The notes below the pieces were generated by a model. The model was not told where the DNA came from. It searched no databases and was given only the letters and a program-made list of their open reading frames with translations. 64,000 nucleotides of DNA, taken from assembly GCF_900156025.1 (NCBI RefSeq), contig NZ_FTMO01000005.1:124001-188000 (forward strand), given 5' to 3'. The position numbers and the translations under genes are program-made. Of the stretch, positions 35,623 through 43,100 are shown in pieces; the stretch's first letter is position 1, and the number at the start of each line of letters is the position of its first letter. Source of the stretch: Allobosea sp. TND4EK4 (GTDB lineage Bacteria > Pseudomonadota > Alphaproteobacteria > Rhizobiales > Beijerinckiaceae).

Positions 35623-35883
35623 ATGGCTAGGAAACGGATTCCGGACGTTGCGCGGCTCCATGAGATCAGGCAGCAGGCCGCAGAGATGCTCGCCGCGCTG
35701 AACTCGTTCGATGATGTCGTCGAGGCCTATCTCAGCAGCAATCCCGAACGGATCGACCGGTTCGGCATGATGGCCGCTGACCGACCCGATTTCGTCCACC
35801 GCATGCGTAAAGGGCAAGACTTCCGCCGCAGCACCCTTCAGAGGGTGGCCGCGTACATCGGACGCGATGATGAAAATGCGTGA
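35623..35883 (+). CDS. Small hypothetical protein, 86 aa
   Basis: The product is helical (PDVARLHEIRQQAAEMLAAL, NSFDDVVEAYLSSNPERIDR) with a basic C-terminus (RMRKGQDFRRSTLQRVAAYI). The C-terminal part resembles a DNA-contacting helix pair of phage Cro-like proteins. ATG 35623 follows GGGAGCAAG. It is divergent from the primase gene, with 111 bp of AT-rich DNA between, so it may regulate that promoter. Function inferred only. Confidence 0.6.
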   Translation: MARKRIPDVARLHEIRQQAAEMLAALNSFDDVVEAYLSSNPERIDRFGMMAADRPDFVHRMRKGQDFRRSTLQRVAAYIGRDDENA

Positions 35884-35953
35884 GCGCATGGTCCACATCG
35901 CAGCCCGTCCAAGCATTTCGTCTCGTCATCGTCCGCGGTGAGGACAGCTGCTC

Positions 35954-36241
35954 GTGGCCCGCGCCGAAATGCTCATGCCAGACCTCAAGCTCAGCACCGT
36001 GGCGCGGCTCCTGGGCTTCGCCAGCGAGCGAGAACTCGCGGGCCTGCTCGACGAGTATCTGGCGCGAGGTATGCCGGCGCCAGATCCCATCACGAGGCGG
36101 ATCGATCCGGTAGCCTTCGAGCGCTGGCGCCGACTGCGGGCGCCGCATCTCTTTCCGGAGCTCTGCGAGACAAGCGCCGCGCTGGACCCGAGGCGGCTTT
36201 GGGCCGAGCGGAGGGCCGCATGGCGGGGCGACGCGGCGTAA
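35954..36241 (+). CDS. HTH protein overlapping the integrase, candidate excisionase
   Basis: The GTG-initiated 95-aa protein has a helix-turn-helix-like segment LKLSTVARLLGFASERELAG and basic C-terminus. It overlaps the integrase start by 22 bases, as recombination directionality factors often do, so it is a candidate excisionase. No winged-helix signature is clear enough to be sure. Confidence 0.55.
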   Translation: MARAEMLMPDLKLSTVARLLGFASERELAGLLDEYLARGMPAPDPITRRIDPVAFERWRRLRAPHLFPELCETSAALDPRRLWAERRAAWRGDAA

Positions 36242-37398
36242 AAATCCCCTACTCCAGGGTGAAGAAGAACGGCCGCCGCTACTGGGAGCCGACTCCCGAG
36301 ATGCAGAAGGCGGGCTTCCTGCCAAAGCCACTCGGTGAAGAGGATCCCGACAGCCGCGCCGCGGCGCTGCGGCTGTATCAGGCCTGGGAAGCATACCGAA
36401 CCGGCAAGCCTGCGCCGACGCCCGCCATCCTGCCAAAAGGGCGCGAGGCTGCAGAGGTTGCCCGAGTGTGGCCCAGGGGTTCAATCGGCGAGGCTTATGT
36501 CCGGTTCATGCGAACTGCCGAATGGGGCAAGCTCGCCCATTCGACGAGGAACCGGGACATCCTGCCGAGCTGGGCCTACATCCGTGACCAATGGGGCGCC
36601 ACCGATCCCAACCTAATGACCCTCGACATCCTGTCGGAGTGGCGCCAGGAGCTCGAGGAGCACCACGGGCCGAACGTCGCGCATAAGGTGACCAAGGAGT
36701 GGCGCAGGCACTGGCGCGTCATGACAGCGCTGAAGGTCGCGACCTGCGCCGACCCTTCAATGGGAATCCGCAACAACGCACCGCCGCCGCGGTGGCAGAC
36801 CTGGACTGCCGGCGAGGTCGTCCGCCTGGTCAAGGCAGCAATCCGCCTCAGGCGTCTCCGCCTGGCCGTCACGATCGCATCCATCTGGGATACGCAATTC
36901 CAGCCCGGAGACGTCCGCACGCTGAAGGCTCGGCATCTACGGTACGTCGGCGCTGCTGGCGACGAAGCGATTTTTGACCGGACGGTCGACGGTCGCCAGA
37001 AGACGGGCAAGCCGGCGATCGGCACGCTGTCGCGTCGCACGCGCCGGCTGCTGGCGGCCTACGTTCGGACGATGCCGGCCTCGACGCCGGAGGCTTGGCT
37101 TCTGCCACTCTCGACAGGGCGTGTGCCATCGATCAGCGAGCTGACCCGCGAGTTTCGCGAGCTCTGCGAGACGGTCTTTCCGGGAGACGCGCGGCAGCTG
37201 CGCGACATGCGTCGTTCCGGCACCGTGGAGGCCTTCGCCGGCGGAGCGAGCCCAGCGGACGTCGGCACCAAAATGGCGAACTCGATCGGCCGCTCGAACA
37301 CCCTGATGGCGACCTATAATCCAGTCGACCTCGCGAGTGTCCGACGTGCCGATGCCGCCAGGCGAATCGGGCGAGCCAAGCGCCGCGACGAGACATGA
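36220..37398 (+). CDS. Tyrosine-type site-specific recombinase (integrase)
   Basis: The 392-aa protein begins MAGRRGVKIPYSRVKKNGRR, a lysine/arginine-rich arm-binding start. A central core-binding part follows, and the C-terminal catalytic domain has WDTQFQPGDVRTLKARHLRY (box I), KTGKPAIGTLSRRTRRLLAA, QLRDMRRSGTVEAFAGGASP (box II) and SIGRSNTLMATYNPVDLASV, with the tyrosine in ATYNPV. It is 99 bp from the tRNA-Gly that holds the attachment site. Box I has Gln where most members have Arg, and box II has Arg for the usual His, as in a divergent rhizobial subgroup. ATG at 36220 follows GGAGGG. Confidence 0.88.
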   Translation: MAGRRGVKIPYSRVKKNGRRYWEPTPEMQKAGFLPKPLGEEDPDSRAAALRLYQAWEAYRTGKPAPTPAILPKGREAAEVARVWPRGSIGEAYVRFMRTAEWGKLAHSTRNRDILPSWAYIRDQWGATDPNLMTLDILSEWRQELEEHHGPNVAHKVTKEWRRHWRVMTALKVATCADPSMGIRNNAPPPRWQTWTAGEVVRLVKAAIRLRRLRLAVTIASIWDTQFQPGDVRTLKARHLRYVGAAGDEAIFDRTVDGRQKTGKPAIGTLSRRTRRLLAAYVRTMPASTPEAWLLPLSTGRVPSISELTREFRELCETVFPGDARQLRDMRRSGTVEAFAGGASPADVGTKMANSIGRSNTLMATYNPVDLASVRRADAARRIGRAKRRDET

Positions 37399-37409
37399 AG
37401 TGAACGGAA

Positions 37410-37449
37410 GTTGGAATTCCAACCCGGTCAGCAGCCCGGATAGTTGGAA
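37410..37449. repeat. GTTGGAA-type motifs inside the right end
   Basis: GTTGGAATTCCAAC at 37410-37423 is a perfect 14-bp palindrome, and TAGTTGGAAC at 37441-37450 repeats the same heptamer. Matching motifs lie inside the left end of the element. They are good candidates for integrase arm or excisionase sites. Confidence 0.5.
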
Positions 37450-37496
37450 CGCTGAAACGGGGTCGGCGCCAAGTGATTGCAATGGCGAGCAAAAAT

Positions 37497-37542
37497 TGGA
37501 GCGGGTACCGGGAATCGAACCCGGGTATTCAGCTTGGAAGGC
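37497..37542. repeat. Right attachment site: 3' part of intact tRNA-Gly
   Basis: These 46 bases are identical to 14513-14558. Here they are continuous with the rest of the tRNA, so the insertion left the tRNA gene intact on this side. Confidence 0.93.
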
Positions 37543-37570
37543 TGCTGCTCTACCATTGAGCTACACCCGC
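37497..37570 (-). tRNA. tRNA-Gly (UCC anticodon)
   Basis: The minus strand folds as a full cloverleaf. Acceptor GCGGGTG pairs with TACCCGC (with a G-T), the D-arm is AGCTCAATGGTAGAGC, the anticodon loop is CTTCCAA (TCC), and the T-arm is GGGTTCGATTCCC. The encoded end is TCCA. The gene is the integration target of the element. Confidence 0.96.
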
Positions 37571-37675
37571 GACGGCGCCAAATTCCCCATGGCGCCGGTG
37601 GAAGTCAAGCCTCGCGCGCTGCCGTCCAGCGATCTTCGGCGCTTTTGCCGAGCTCCCGCGATCGGCCGAGCCGGG

Positions 37676-38389
37676 TCAGCGCCCCTTTTCCTGCCGCCAG
37701 GCGGCGAAATCGGTCTTCGACTGCTCGTCCGTCGGAGGATAGAGCCCGAGGATGGAGCGGCCTTCCAGCACCTTCTCGGTGACGAAATCCTCGAAGGCGG
37801 TCATCTCGGTCGCCTCCTCGGCGATCTCGTCGGCGAGATGGGCGGGAATCACGACCACGCCCTCGCCATCGCCGACCACCACGTCTCCGGGGAACACCGG
37901 AGCATCGCCGCAGCCGATCGGGCCGTTGATCTCGATCGCCTGATGCGCGGTCAGATTGGTCGGGGCCGAGGGCCGCTGGTGATAGGCCGGCATGGCGAGC
38001 TCCGCGATCTCGGGGCTGTCGCGAAAGCCGCCATCGGTGACGATGCCGGCAGCGCCCCTGACCATCAGCCGCGACACCAGGATCGAACCGGCCGAGGCGG
38101 CGCGGGCATCCTTGCGGCTGTCGACGACGAAGACAGAGCCCGGCGGGCACTCCTCGACCGCCTTGCGCTGAGGATGAGCCCGGTCGAGGAAGACGCTGAG
38201 TTGATTCAGGTCTTCCCGCGCCGGGATGTAGCGCAGGGTGAAGGCAGGCCCGACCATGTTCTCGCCCTTGAAGCCGAGCGGGTGCACGTTCTGGATGAAC
38301 TGGTTGCGCAGGCCGCGCTTGAACAGCGCCGTGCAGAGCGTCGCCGTGCTGACGGCCTTCAGCTTCTCGCGGGTCTGGTCGGACAGCAT
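37676..38389 (-). CDS. RraA-family protein (HMG/CHA aldolase-like)
   Basis: The 237-aa protein belongs to the RraA/MenG-like fold. Some members are aldolases for 4-hydroxy-4-methyl-2-oxoglutarate, others inhibit RNase E. Signatures: FVVDSRKDARAASAGSILVS, GAAGIVTDGGFRDSPEIAEL and FPGDVVVGDGEGVVVIPAHL. The GDGxGVVVIP block with the GDG loop is typical. It lies 15 bp downstream of the dehydratase gene, so a role in sugar-acid or hydroxy-acid breakdown is more likely than RNase control. Confidence 0.88.
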   Translation of the reverse strand: MLSDQTREKLKAVSTATLCTALFKRGLRNQFIQNVHPLGFKGENMVGPAFTLRYIPAREDLNQLSVFLDRAHPQRKAVEECPPGSVFVVDSRKDARAASAGSILVSRLMVRGAAGIVTDGGFRDSPEIAELAMPAYHQRPSAPTNLTAHQAIEINGPIGCGDAPVFPGDVVVGDGEGVVVIPAHLADEIAEEATEMTAFEDFVTEKVLEGRSILGLYPPTDEQSKTDFAAWRQEKGR

Positions 38390-38404
38390 CGTCTTGGCTC
38401 CGGT

Positions 38405-40135
38405 CTAGAAAATCACGGGTTCGGAAACGGGCGCGCCGAAATCGGTGCGCAGGAAATCGAAATCGCAGCCCTCGTCGGCCTGGCCGATATGGCGCGAGAA
38501 CATCCAGCCATAGCCTCGCTCGTAGCGCGGTGGCTCGGGCTTCAGCGCGGCCTGGCGCCGCGCCAGCTCCTCGTCGGAGACCTCCATCCGGATCGACCGG
38601 TTCGGCACGTCGACAGTGACGATGTCCCCGGTCTGAACCAGCGCGAGCGGGCCGCCGACATAGGATTCCGGCGAGACGTGCAGGATGCAGGCGCCATAGG
38701 AGGTGCCGCTCATGCGGGCGTCGGAGATGCGCACCATGTCGCGCACGCCCTGCCTCACCAGCTTCCTGGGGATCGGCAGCATGCCCCATTCCGGCATGCC
38801 GGGGCCGCCGAGCGGGCCGGCATTTCGAAGCACCAGGACGGTATCGGCGGTGACGTCGAGATCTTCGCGATCGATATTGGCCTTGAGCATCGGATAGTCG
38901 TCGAAGACGAGCGCCGGGCCGGAATGCTTCAGCAGATGCGGCGAGGCGGCCGAGGGCTTCATCACGCAGCCGCGCGGGGCCAGATTGCCCTTGAGCAGCG
39001 CGAGCGCCCCTTCCGCATAGATCGGATTGTCGAGCGGGCGGATGACGTCGTCATTGTAGATTTCGGCGCCGACCAGGCTCTCCCGCCAGGTCTTTCCCGA
39101 CGCGTTGATCTGGTCGAGGTCGAGGAAGCCGGTCAGCCGCGTCAGGAGGCCGAGCAGCCCGCCGGCATAGTAGAAGTCCTCCATCAGGTAGGTGTCGCCG
39201 CTCGGCCGGACATTGGCGATGACCGGGACCTTCCGGCTGGCCGCGTCGAAATCCTCCAGCCCGATGGCGTGGCCGGCCCGGCGGGCCATCGCGACGATGT
39301 GGATGACCGCATTGGTCGAGCAACCCATCGCCATCGCGACGGCGATCACGTTGCGGAAGGCGGCCTCGGTCTGGATCTTGGCCGGTGTCAGGCCTTCATG
39401 GACCATTGCGACGATGCGCCGGCCGGTCGCCGCCGCCATCCGGATGTGGTTGGCATCGGCGGCGAGGATCGACGAGGCGCCGGGCAGCGTCATGCCGAGC
39501 GTGTCGGCAAGGGCCGTCATGGTCGAGGCTGTGCCCATGGTCATGCAGACGCCGTAGGACCGCGCGATGCCGACCTCCATCTCCGACCAGTCCTTGTCGG
39601 AGATGTTGCCGGCCCGGCGCTCGTCCCAGTATTTGAAGGCGTCGGAGCCCGAGCCCAGCACCTTGCCGTGCCAGTTGCCGCGCAGCATCGGCCCCGCCGG
39701 CATGAAGATCGCCGGCACGCCGGCGCTGGTCGCGCCGAGCAGCAGGCCTGGCGTGGTCTTGTCGCAGCCGCCCATCAGCACCGCGCCGTCGACCGGGTGA
39801 GAGCGGATCAGCTCTTCGGTCTCCATCGCCAGGAAGTTGCGATAGAGCATGGTGGTCGGCTTCACCTTGCTCTCGGAGAGCGAGATCGCCGGCAGCTCGA
39901 CCGGGAAGCCCCCCGCCTGCAGGATGCCGCGCTTCACGTCCTCGACGCGCTGCTTGAAATGGGCATGGCACTGGTTGAGGTCGGACCAGGTGTTGATGAT
40001 CGCGATGACGGGCTTGCCGCGATACTCCTCCGGCGCATAGCCCATCTGGCTCATGCGGGAGCGGTGCCCGAAGGAGCGGAAATCGTCCGGCTCGAAATAG
40101 CGCGCGCTGCGCTCGTTGGTGGGCTTGTCGGTCAT
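38405..40135 (-). CDS. IlvD/Edd-family dehydratase, probably L-arabinonate type
   Basis: The 576-aa enzyme would dehydrate a sugar acid to a 2-keto-3-deoxy acid. Cysteine ligands of the iron-sulfur cluster appear in VLMGGCDKTTPGLLLG and MAMGCSTNAVIHIVAMARRA. SDARMSGTSYGACILHVSPE is the family's C-terminal signature. The opening RSRMSQMGYAPEEYRGKPVI with INTWSDLNQCHAHFK (third Cys) matches the pentonate branch rather than IlvD (DHAD). It lies with an RraA-like gene and an ABC transporter in a probable catabolic operon under the GntR regulator. Confidence 0.87.
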   Translation of the reverse strand: MTDKPTNERSARYFEPDDFRSFGHRSRMSQMGYAPEEYRGKPVIAIINTWSDLNQCHAHFKQRVEDVKRGILQAGGFPVELPAISLSESKVKPTTMLYRNFLAMETEELIRSHPVDGAVLMGGCDKTTPGLLLGATSAGVPAIFMPAGPMLRGNWHGKVLGSGSDAFKYWDERRAGNISDKDWSEMEVGIARSYGVCMTMGTASTMTALADTLGMTLPGASSILAADANHIRMAAATGRRIVAMVHEGLTPAKIQTEAAFRNVIAVAMAMGCSTNAVIHIVAMARRAGHAIGLEDFDAASRKVPVIANVRPSGDTYLMEDFYYAGGLLGLLTRLTGFLDLDQINASGKTWRESLVGAEIYNDDVIRPLDNPIYAEGALALLKGNLAPRGCVMKPSAASPHLLKHSGPALVFDDYPMLKANIDREDLDVTADTVLVLRNAGPLGGPGMPEWGMLPIPRKLVRQGVRDMVRISDARMSGTSYGACILHVSPESYVGGPLALVQTGDIVTVDVPNRSIRMEVSDEELARRQAALKPEPPRYERGYGWMFSRHIGQADEGCDFDFLRTDFGAPVSEPVIF

Positions 40136-40166
40136 CGGCAGTTCCCCGAGGGGTGATGGATGGGCC

Positions 40167-41060
40167 TCAATGCTGCAGGCCCCATTTGAGCACAGTCCGA
40201 GCCTCGATCGTCCGGAAGATCAGGTTCTCGACGACGAGCCCGATCAGGATGACGGTCAGTAGGCCGGCGAAGACCGCCGGAATCTCCAGCAGGTTGCGGT
40301 TCTCGAAAATGAACCACCCCAGGCCTCCCTGCCCCGACGAGACGCCGAAGACGAGCTCGGCTGCGACGAGCGTGCGCCAGGCGAAGGCCCAGCCGATCTT
40401 GAGGCCGGTCAGGATCGACGGGAAGGCAGCCGGGATCAGGATCTTGCGGATATAGCGGAAGCCGCGAAGGTCGTAATTGCGCCCGACCATGCGCAGCGTC
40501 TCCGAAACGGAGCGAAAGCCCGAATGGGTGTTGAGCGCCACCGGCCAGAGCACCGAATGGATCAGGATGAAGACGAGGCTGCCATTGCCGAGCCCGAACC
40601 AGATCAGCGCCAGCGGCAGCAGCGCGATGGCCGGCAGCGGGCTCAGCATCGCCGTCACCGTCTCGAGGAAATCCGAGCCGATGCGTGTGTTGATGGCGAC
40701 GATCGTGAGCAGGCCGGCCAAGGCGACGCCGACCACATAGCCCATCAGCAGCACCTTGAGCGAAGCCCAGGCGCGCGCCGGCAGGATGCCGTTCTCGATG
40801 TTGTCGGCGAGCGAGCGCAACGTCTCGGTCAGGCTCGGAAACAGCAGCGGATTGTCGAGATAGGCGCCATAGGCCTGCCAGATCGCAGCCAGCACCAGGA
40901 TGATCGCGACCTTGCGGACGGCGCCGACATCCCAGAGCATTTCGATCCAGCCGACGCGGCGCTCCACCTCGGCGGTCGCCATGCCTTCGGACGGGCGCAT
41001 GACGATGCGGGCGGTCGAAGGCGAAGCGTGAAGGGTCATGTCCAGCTCGCTCCCCTTCAA
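40167..41060 (-). CDS. ABC transporter permease, SsuC/TauC family
   Basis: The 297-aa inner-membrane protein has about six helices (KVAIILVLAAIWQAYGAYLD; LKVLLMGYVVGVALAGLLTI) and the EAA-type loop near AQTLRMVGRNYDLRGFRYIR-like SETLRMVGRNYDLRGFRYIR, which contacts the ATPase. It ends with VVENLIFRTIEARTVLKWGL. Its start overlaps the ATPase stop by four bases. It forms one importer with the ATPase and binding protein. Confidence 0.9.
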   Translation of the reverse strand: MKGSELDMTLHASPSTARIVMRPSEGMATAEVERRVGWIEMLWDVGAVRKVAIILVLAAIWQAYGAYLDNPLLFPSLTETLRSLADNIENGILPARAWASLKVLLMGYVVGVALAGLLTIVAINTRIGSDFLETVTAMLSPLPAIALLPLALIWFGLGNGSLVFILIHSVLWPVALNTHSGFRSVSETLRMVGRNYDLRGFRYIRKILIPAAFPSILTGLKIGWAFAWRTLVAAELVFGVSSGQGGLGWFIFENRNLLEIPAVFAGLLTVILIGLVVENLIFRTIEARTVLKWGLQH

Positions 41061-41875
41061 TGCGCCGTCGCGCCGGCTTCGGAGAACAGCATGTCGTGGA
41101 TCTCGCGCTCCAGCCGGCCCGCGCTGCCATCGCCCACCGAGGTCGTGTCGACATCGACCACCTCGGCCTTGACCCGCCCCGGATGCGGCGAAAGCAGCAG
41201 GATGCGATTGCCGATCCGGATCGCCTCCGCGATCGAATGCGTGACGAACATCACCGTAAAGCGCGTCTCCTCCCAGAGCTGGATCAACTCGTCCTGGCAG
41301 GTGCGTCGCGTCAGCGCGTCGAGCGCAGCGAAGGGCTCGTCCATCAGCAGGATATCCGGCTCCATCGCCATACCCCGGGCGATGGCGACGCGCTGCTTCA
41401 TGCCGCCCGACAGCGTATGCGGATAGGAATCGAGCGCCCGCGTGAGATTGACCTTCTCGATATAATGCCGCGCCTTTTCGGCCGCCTCCTTGCGGGAGAG
41501 GCCGCGCGCCTCGACCAGCGGAAAGGTTACGTTCTCAAGCACGGTTTTCCACGGCAGGAGCTGGTCGAACTCCTGGAACACCATCATCCGATCCGGGCCG
41601 GGCGCCGTTACCGTCCGCCCCTTGATCGTCATGCTGCCCTCGCTCGGCTTGAGGTAGCCGCCGACGGCCTTGAGCAGGGTGGACTTGCCGCAGCCGGAAG
41701 GGCCGAGCAGCACGAAGCGGTCCGAAGTGTTCACCTGGAACGAGACCCGCTCCGTCGCCGTGATGACGCGGCCCGGCAGCTTGTAGCGCAGTGTCACGGA
41801 GGACACGTCGAGCAGCGGCGCGCCAGCGGCGGGCGCGGCCTGCGGCCCAGCGCCGGATGCGATGGCCGTCGTCAT
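41057..41875 (-). CDS. ABC transporter ATP-binding protein, SsuB/TauB family
   Basis: The product has Walker A LLGPSGCGKSTLLKAVGGYL, Q-loop FQEFDQLLPW, signature LSGGMKQRVAIARGMA, Walker B DILLMDEPFAALDALTRRT and the switch His in FVTHSIAEA. These are all intact in a 272-aa protein. The start is set at ATG 41873-41875, 16 bp after the binding protein; an ATG at 41911 would overlap it. Confidence 0.93.
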   Translation of the reverse strand: MTTAIASGAGPQAAPAAGAPLLDVSSVTLRYKLPGRVITATERVSFQVNTSDRFVLLGPSGCGKSTLLKAVGGYLKPSEGSMTIKGRTVTAPGPDRMMVFQEFDQLLPWKTVLENVTFPLVEARGLSRKEAAEKARHYIEKVNLTRALDSYPHTLSGGMKQRVAIARGMAMEPDILLMDEPFAALDALTRRTCQDELIQLWEETRFTVMFVTHSIAEAIRIGNRILLLSPHPGRVKAEVVDVDTTSVGDGSAGRLEREIHDMLFSEAGATAH

Positions 41876-41891
41876 CGGCGTCCGTGCCAGC

Positions 41892-42902
41892 TCAGCTGCC
41901 GGAGAGGTCATGCGACACCGGCAGATAGTAGTCCTTCCAGGAAGCGGGCTTGGTCTTGATGCCGCCGGTGCGCGCCAGATGCTCGGCAAACTTCATCGTG
42001 CCTTGCGGATAGATGTTCCATTCCATCATGCCGGGCTGCTTCAGCATGGTGAGGATCTGCTCGCTCGGCGTCTTGTCGCCGGTCACTTCGCGATAGATCT
42101 CGATCGCCCCGGGCGTGTTGCCCTCGATGAAGGCTTTGGCCTCTTCGGCGGCATTTCGCAGCGCCTGCACGATCTTGGGATTCGCTTCGGCAAAGCCCGT
42201 CGTCGTCATGAACTGCCCTTGGCTCAGCGGCGAGCCCATGATCTCGGCCGAGCTGGCGACGACGCGCACCTCGGGGATCTGCTGCTGCTCGTAGAACTGG
42301 AAAGGCGGCGCGGCGAAATGGCTCTTCACCTCATGGCTCGGATTCTTCATCGCGATCAGCGCGTCGGGATGGCCGAGCTGCACCGTCATCGCGTCGAAAT
42401 GGTTCCACTTATCCGGTCCGAAGAGCGCGGAGGCCGCGATCTGGAGCAGGATGGCCTGGGTCGAGACGCGGATGGTCGGCACAGCGATCTTGTCGCCCTC
42501 CTTGTAGTCCTTCAGCGTCTTGATGCGCGGATCGCGCGTCAGCAGCAGCGCCGGCTGGGCGGAGCTGGCGCAGATGCCCTTCACACGGCCTCGCGACTTG
42601 TCCCAGAGCACGAGCAGGGGGCCGGTACCGGTGTTGATGATGTCGACGCTGCCGGAGAGCAGCGCGTCCTGCTGGGCCCCGCCATTCGAGAAGTTCACCC
42701 ATTTGGTCGAGACTCCGGGGACGCCGAGTTTCTCCGCGTGCTTCTCGACAAGCTTCTGCTTCTCGATGACATGGGTCGGCATGTAGAGGATGCCGGGCTG
42801 GCGGCTGATCGATATCTCGGTCTTGGCCTGAGCCCTGGCCCCGGTAGCGGCGGCCAGCGCCGCGGCGGTGCCCAAGGCGAGCGTGTGCCTGCGTGTGATC
42901 AT
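41892..42902 (-). CDS. ABC transporter substrate-binding protein, SsuA/TauA family
   Basis: The 336-aa protein has a twin-arginine-like signal (MITRRHTLALGTAAALAAAT, then GARAQA). Its body is of the NitT/TauT binding fold: GGAQQDALLSGSVDIINTGT, KDYKEGDKIAVPTIRVSTQA and NPKIVQALRNAAEEAKAFIE. Ligands of this family range from sulfonates to pyrimidine precursors and aromatic acids, so the substrate is open; the neighbouring sugar-acid dehydratase hints at an organic acid. ATG 42900-42902 has GGGAGG upstream. Confidence 0.9.
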   Translation of the reverse strand: MITRRHTLALGTAAALAAATGARAQAKTEISISRQPGILYMPTHVIEKQKLVEKHAEKLGVPGVSTKWVNFSNGGAQQDALLSGSVDIINTGTGPLLVLWDKSRGRVKGICASSAQPALLLTRDPRIKTLKDYKEGDKIAVPTIRVSTQAILLQIAASALFGPDKWNHFDAMTVQLGHPDALIAMKNPSHEVKSHFAAPPFQFYEQQQIPEVRVVASSAEIMGSPLSQGQFMTTTGFAEANPKIVQALRNAAEEAKAFIEGNTPGAIEIYREVTGDKTPSEQILTMLKQPGMMEWNIYPQGTMKFAEHLARTGGIKTKPASWKDYYLPVSHDLSGS

Positions 42903-42970
42903 TCCATCCTCCCTGCTGTTCTTGTGCGGCTGCGGCGCTGACGCCGTCGCTCGATTGGGGCGGATCAAAT

Positions 42971-42986
42971 CACTGATGCATTAGTG
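42971..42986. promoter_or_regulatory. Palindromic operator between the transporter operon and gntR
   Basis: CACTGATGCATTAGTG is a 16-bp palindrome with a single mismatched pair, located 69 bp upstream of the binding-protein start and about 115 bp upstream of the GntR start. Length and symmetry suit a GntR/FCD dimer. Confidence 0.6.
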
Positions 42987-43100
42987 CGTCAAGGTTGCTA
43001 ACCTGTGTTGACGCGGCTTACGACCGGGCTCGCCGATTGCACTGCATGGCTCATTGGCCGAAAGACAGCGCGAGGGGTCGAGCGGCGACAGGCGGAACGC

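Larger units (their letters stand above)
14513..37542. mobile_element. Integrated element in tRNA-Gly(UCC), 23 kb
   Basis: The element is bounded by a perfect 46-bp direct repeat (14513-14558 and 37497-37542) that equals the 3' part of tRNA-Gly. A tyrosine recombinase is the last gene before the intact tRNA. Inside are a truncated IS3 transposase, LuxR/LuxI, an HWE kinase, an SRAP protein, secreted and lipoproteins, HTH regulators, phage tail-fibre genes, a terminase-small-like gene, a primase/helicase with octamer repeats, and two small genes ahead of the integrase. There is no relaxase, coupling protein, portal, capsid or large terminase. It is therefore most likely an integrative mobilisable or satellite-like island or a decayed prophage hybrid. 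Gene content between the repeats is unlike the housekeeping flanks. Confidence 0.9.

Noticed and set aside
14513..37542. Reading the element as a complete prophage
   Set aside because: No portal, capsid, large terminase, tape-measure or lysis genes are seen, only fibre-related genes and replication/integration functions.
37337..40156. A plus-strand open frame of about 940 codons over the RraA-like and dehydratase genes
   Set aside because: Antisense to two clear enzymes; composition (Arg, Gly, Asp, His) is typical of a shadow frame.
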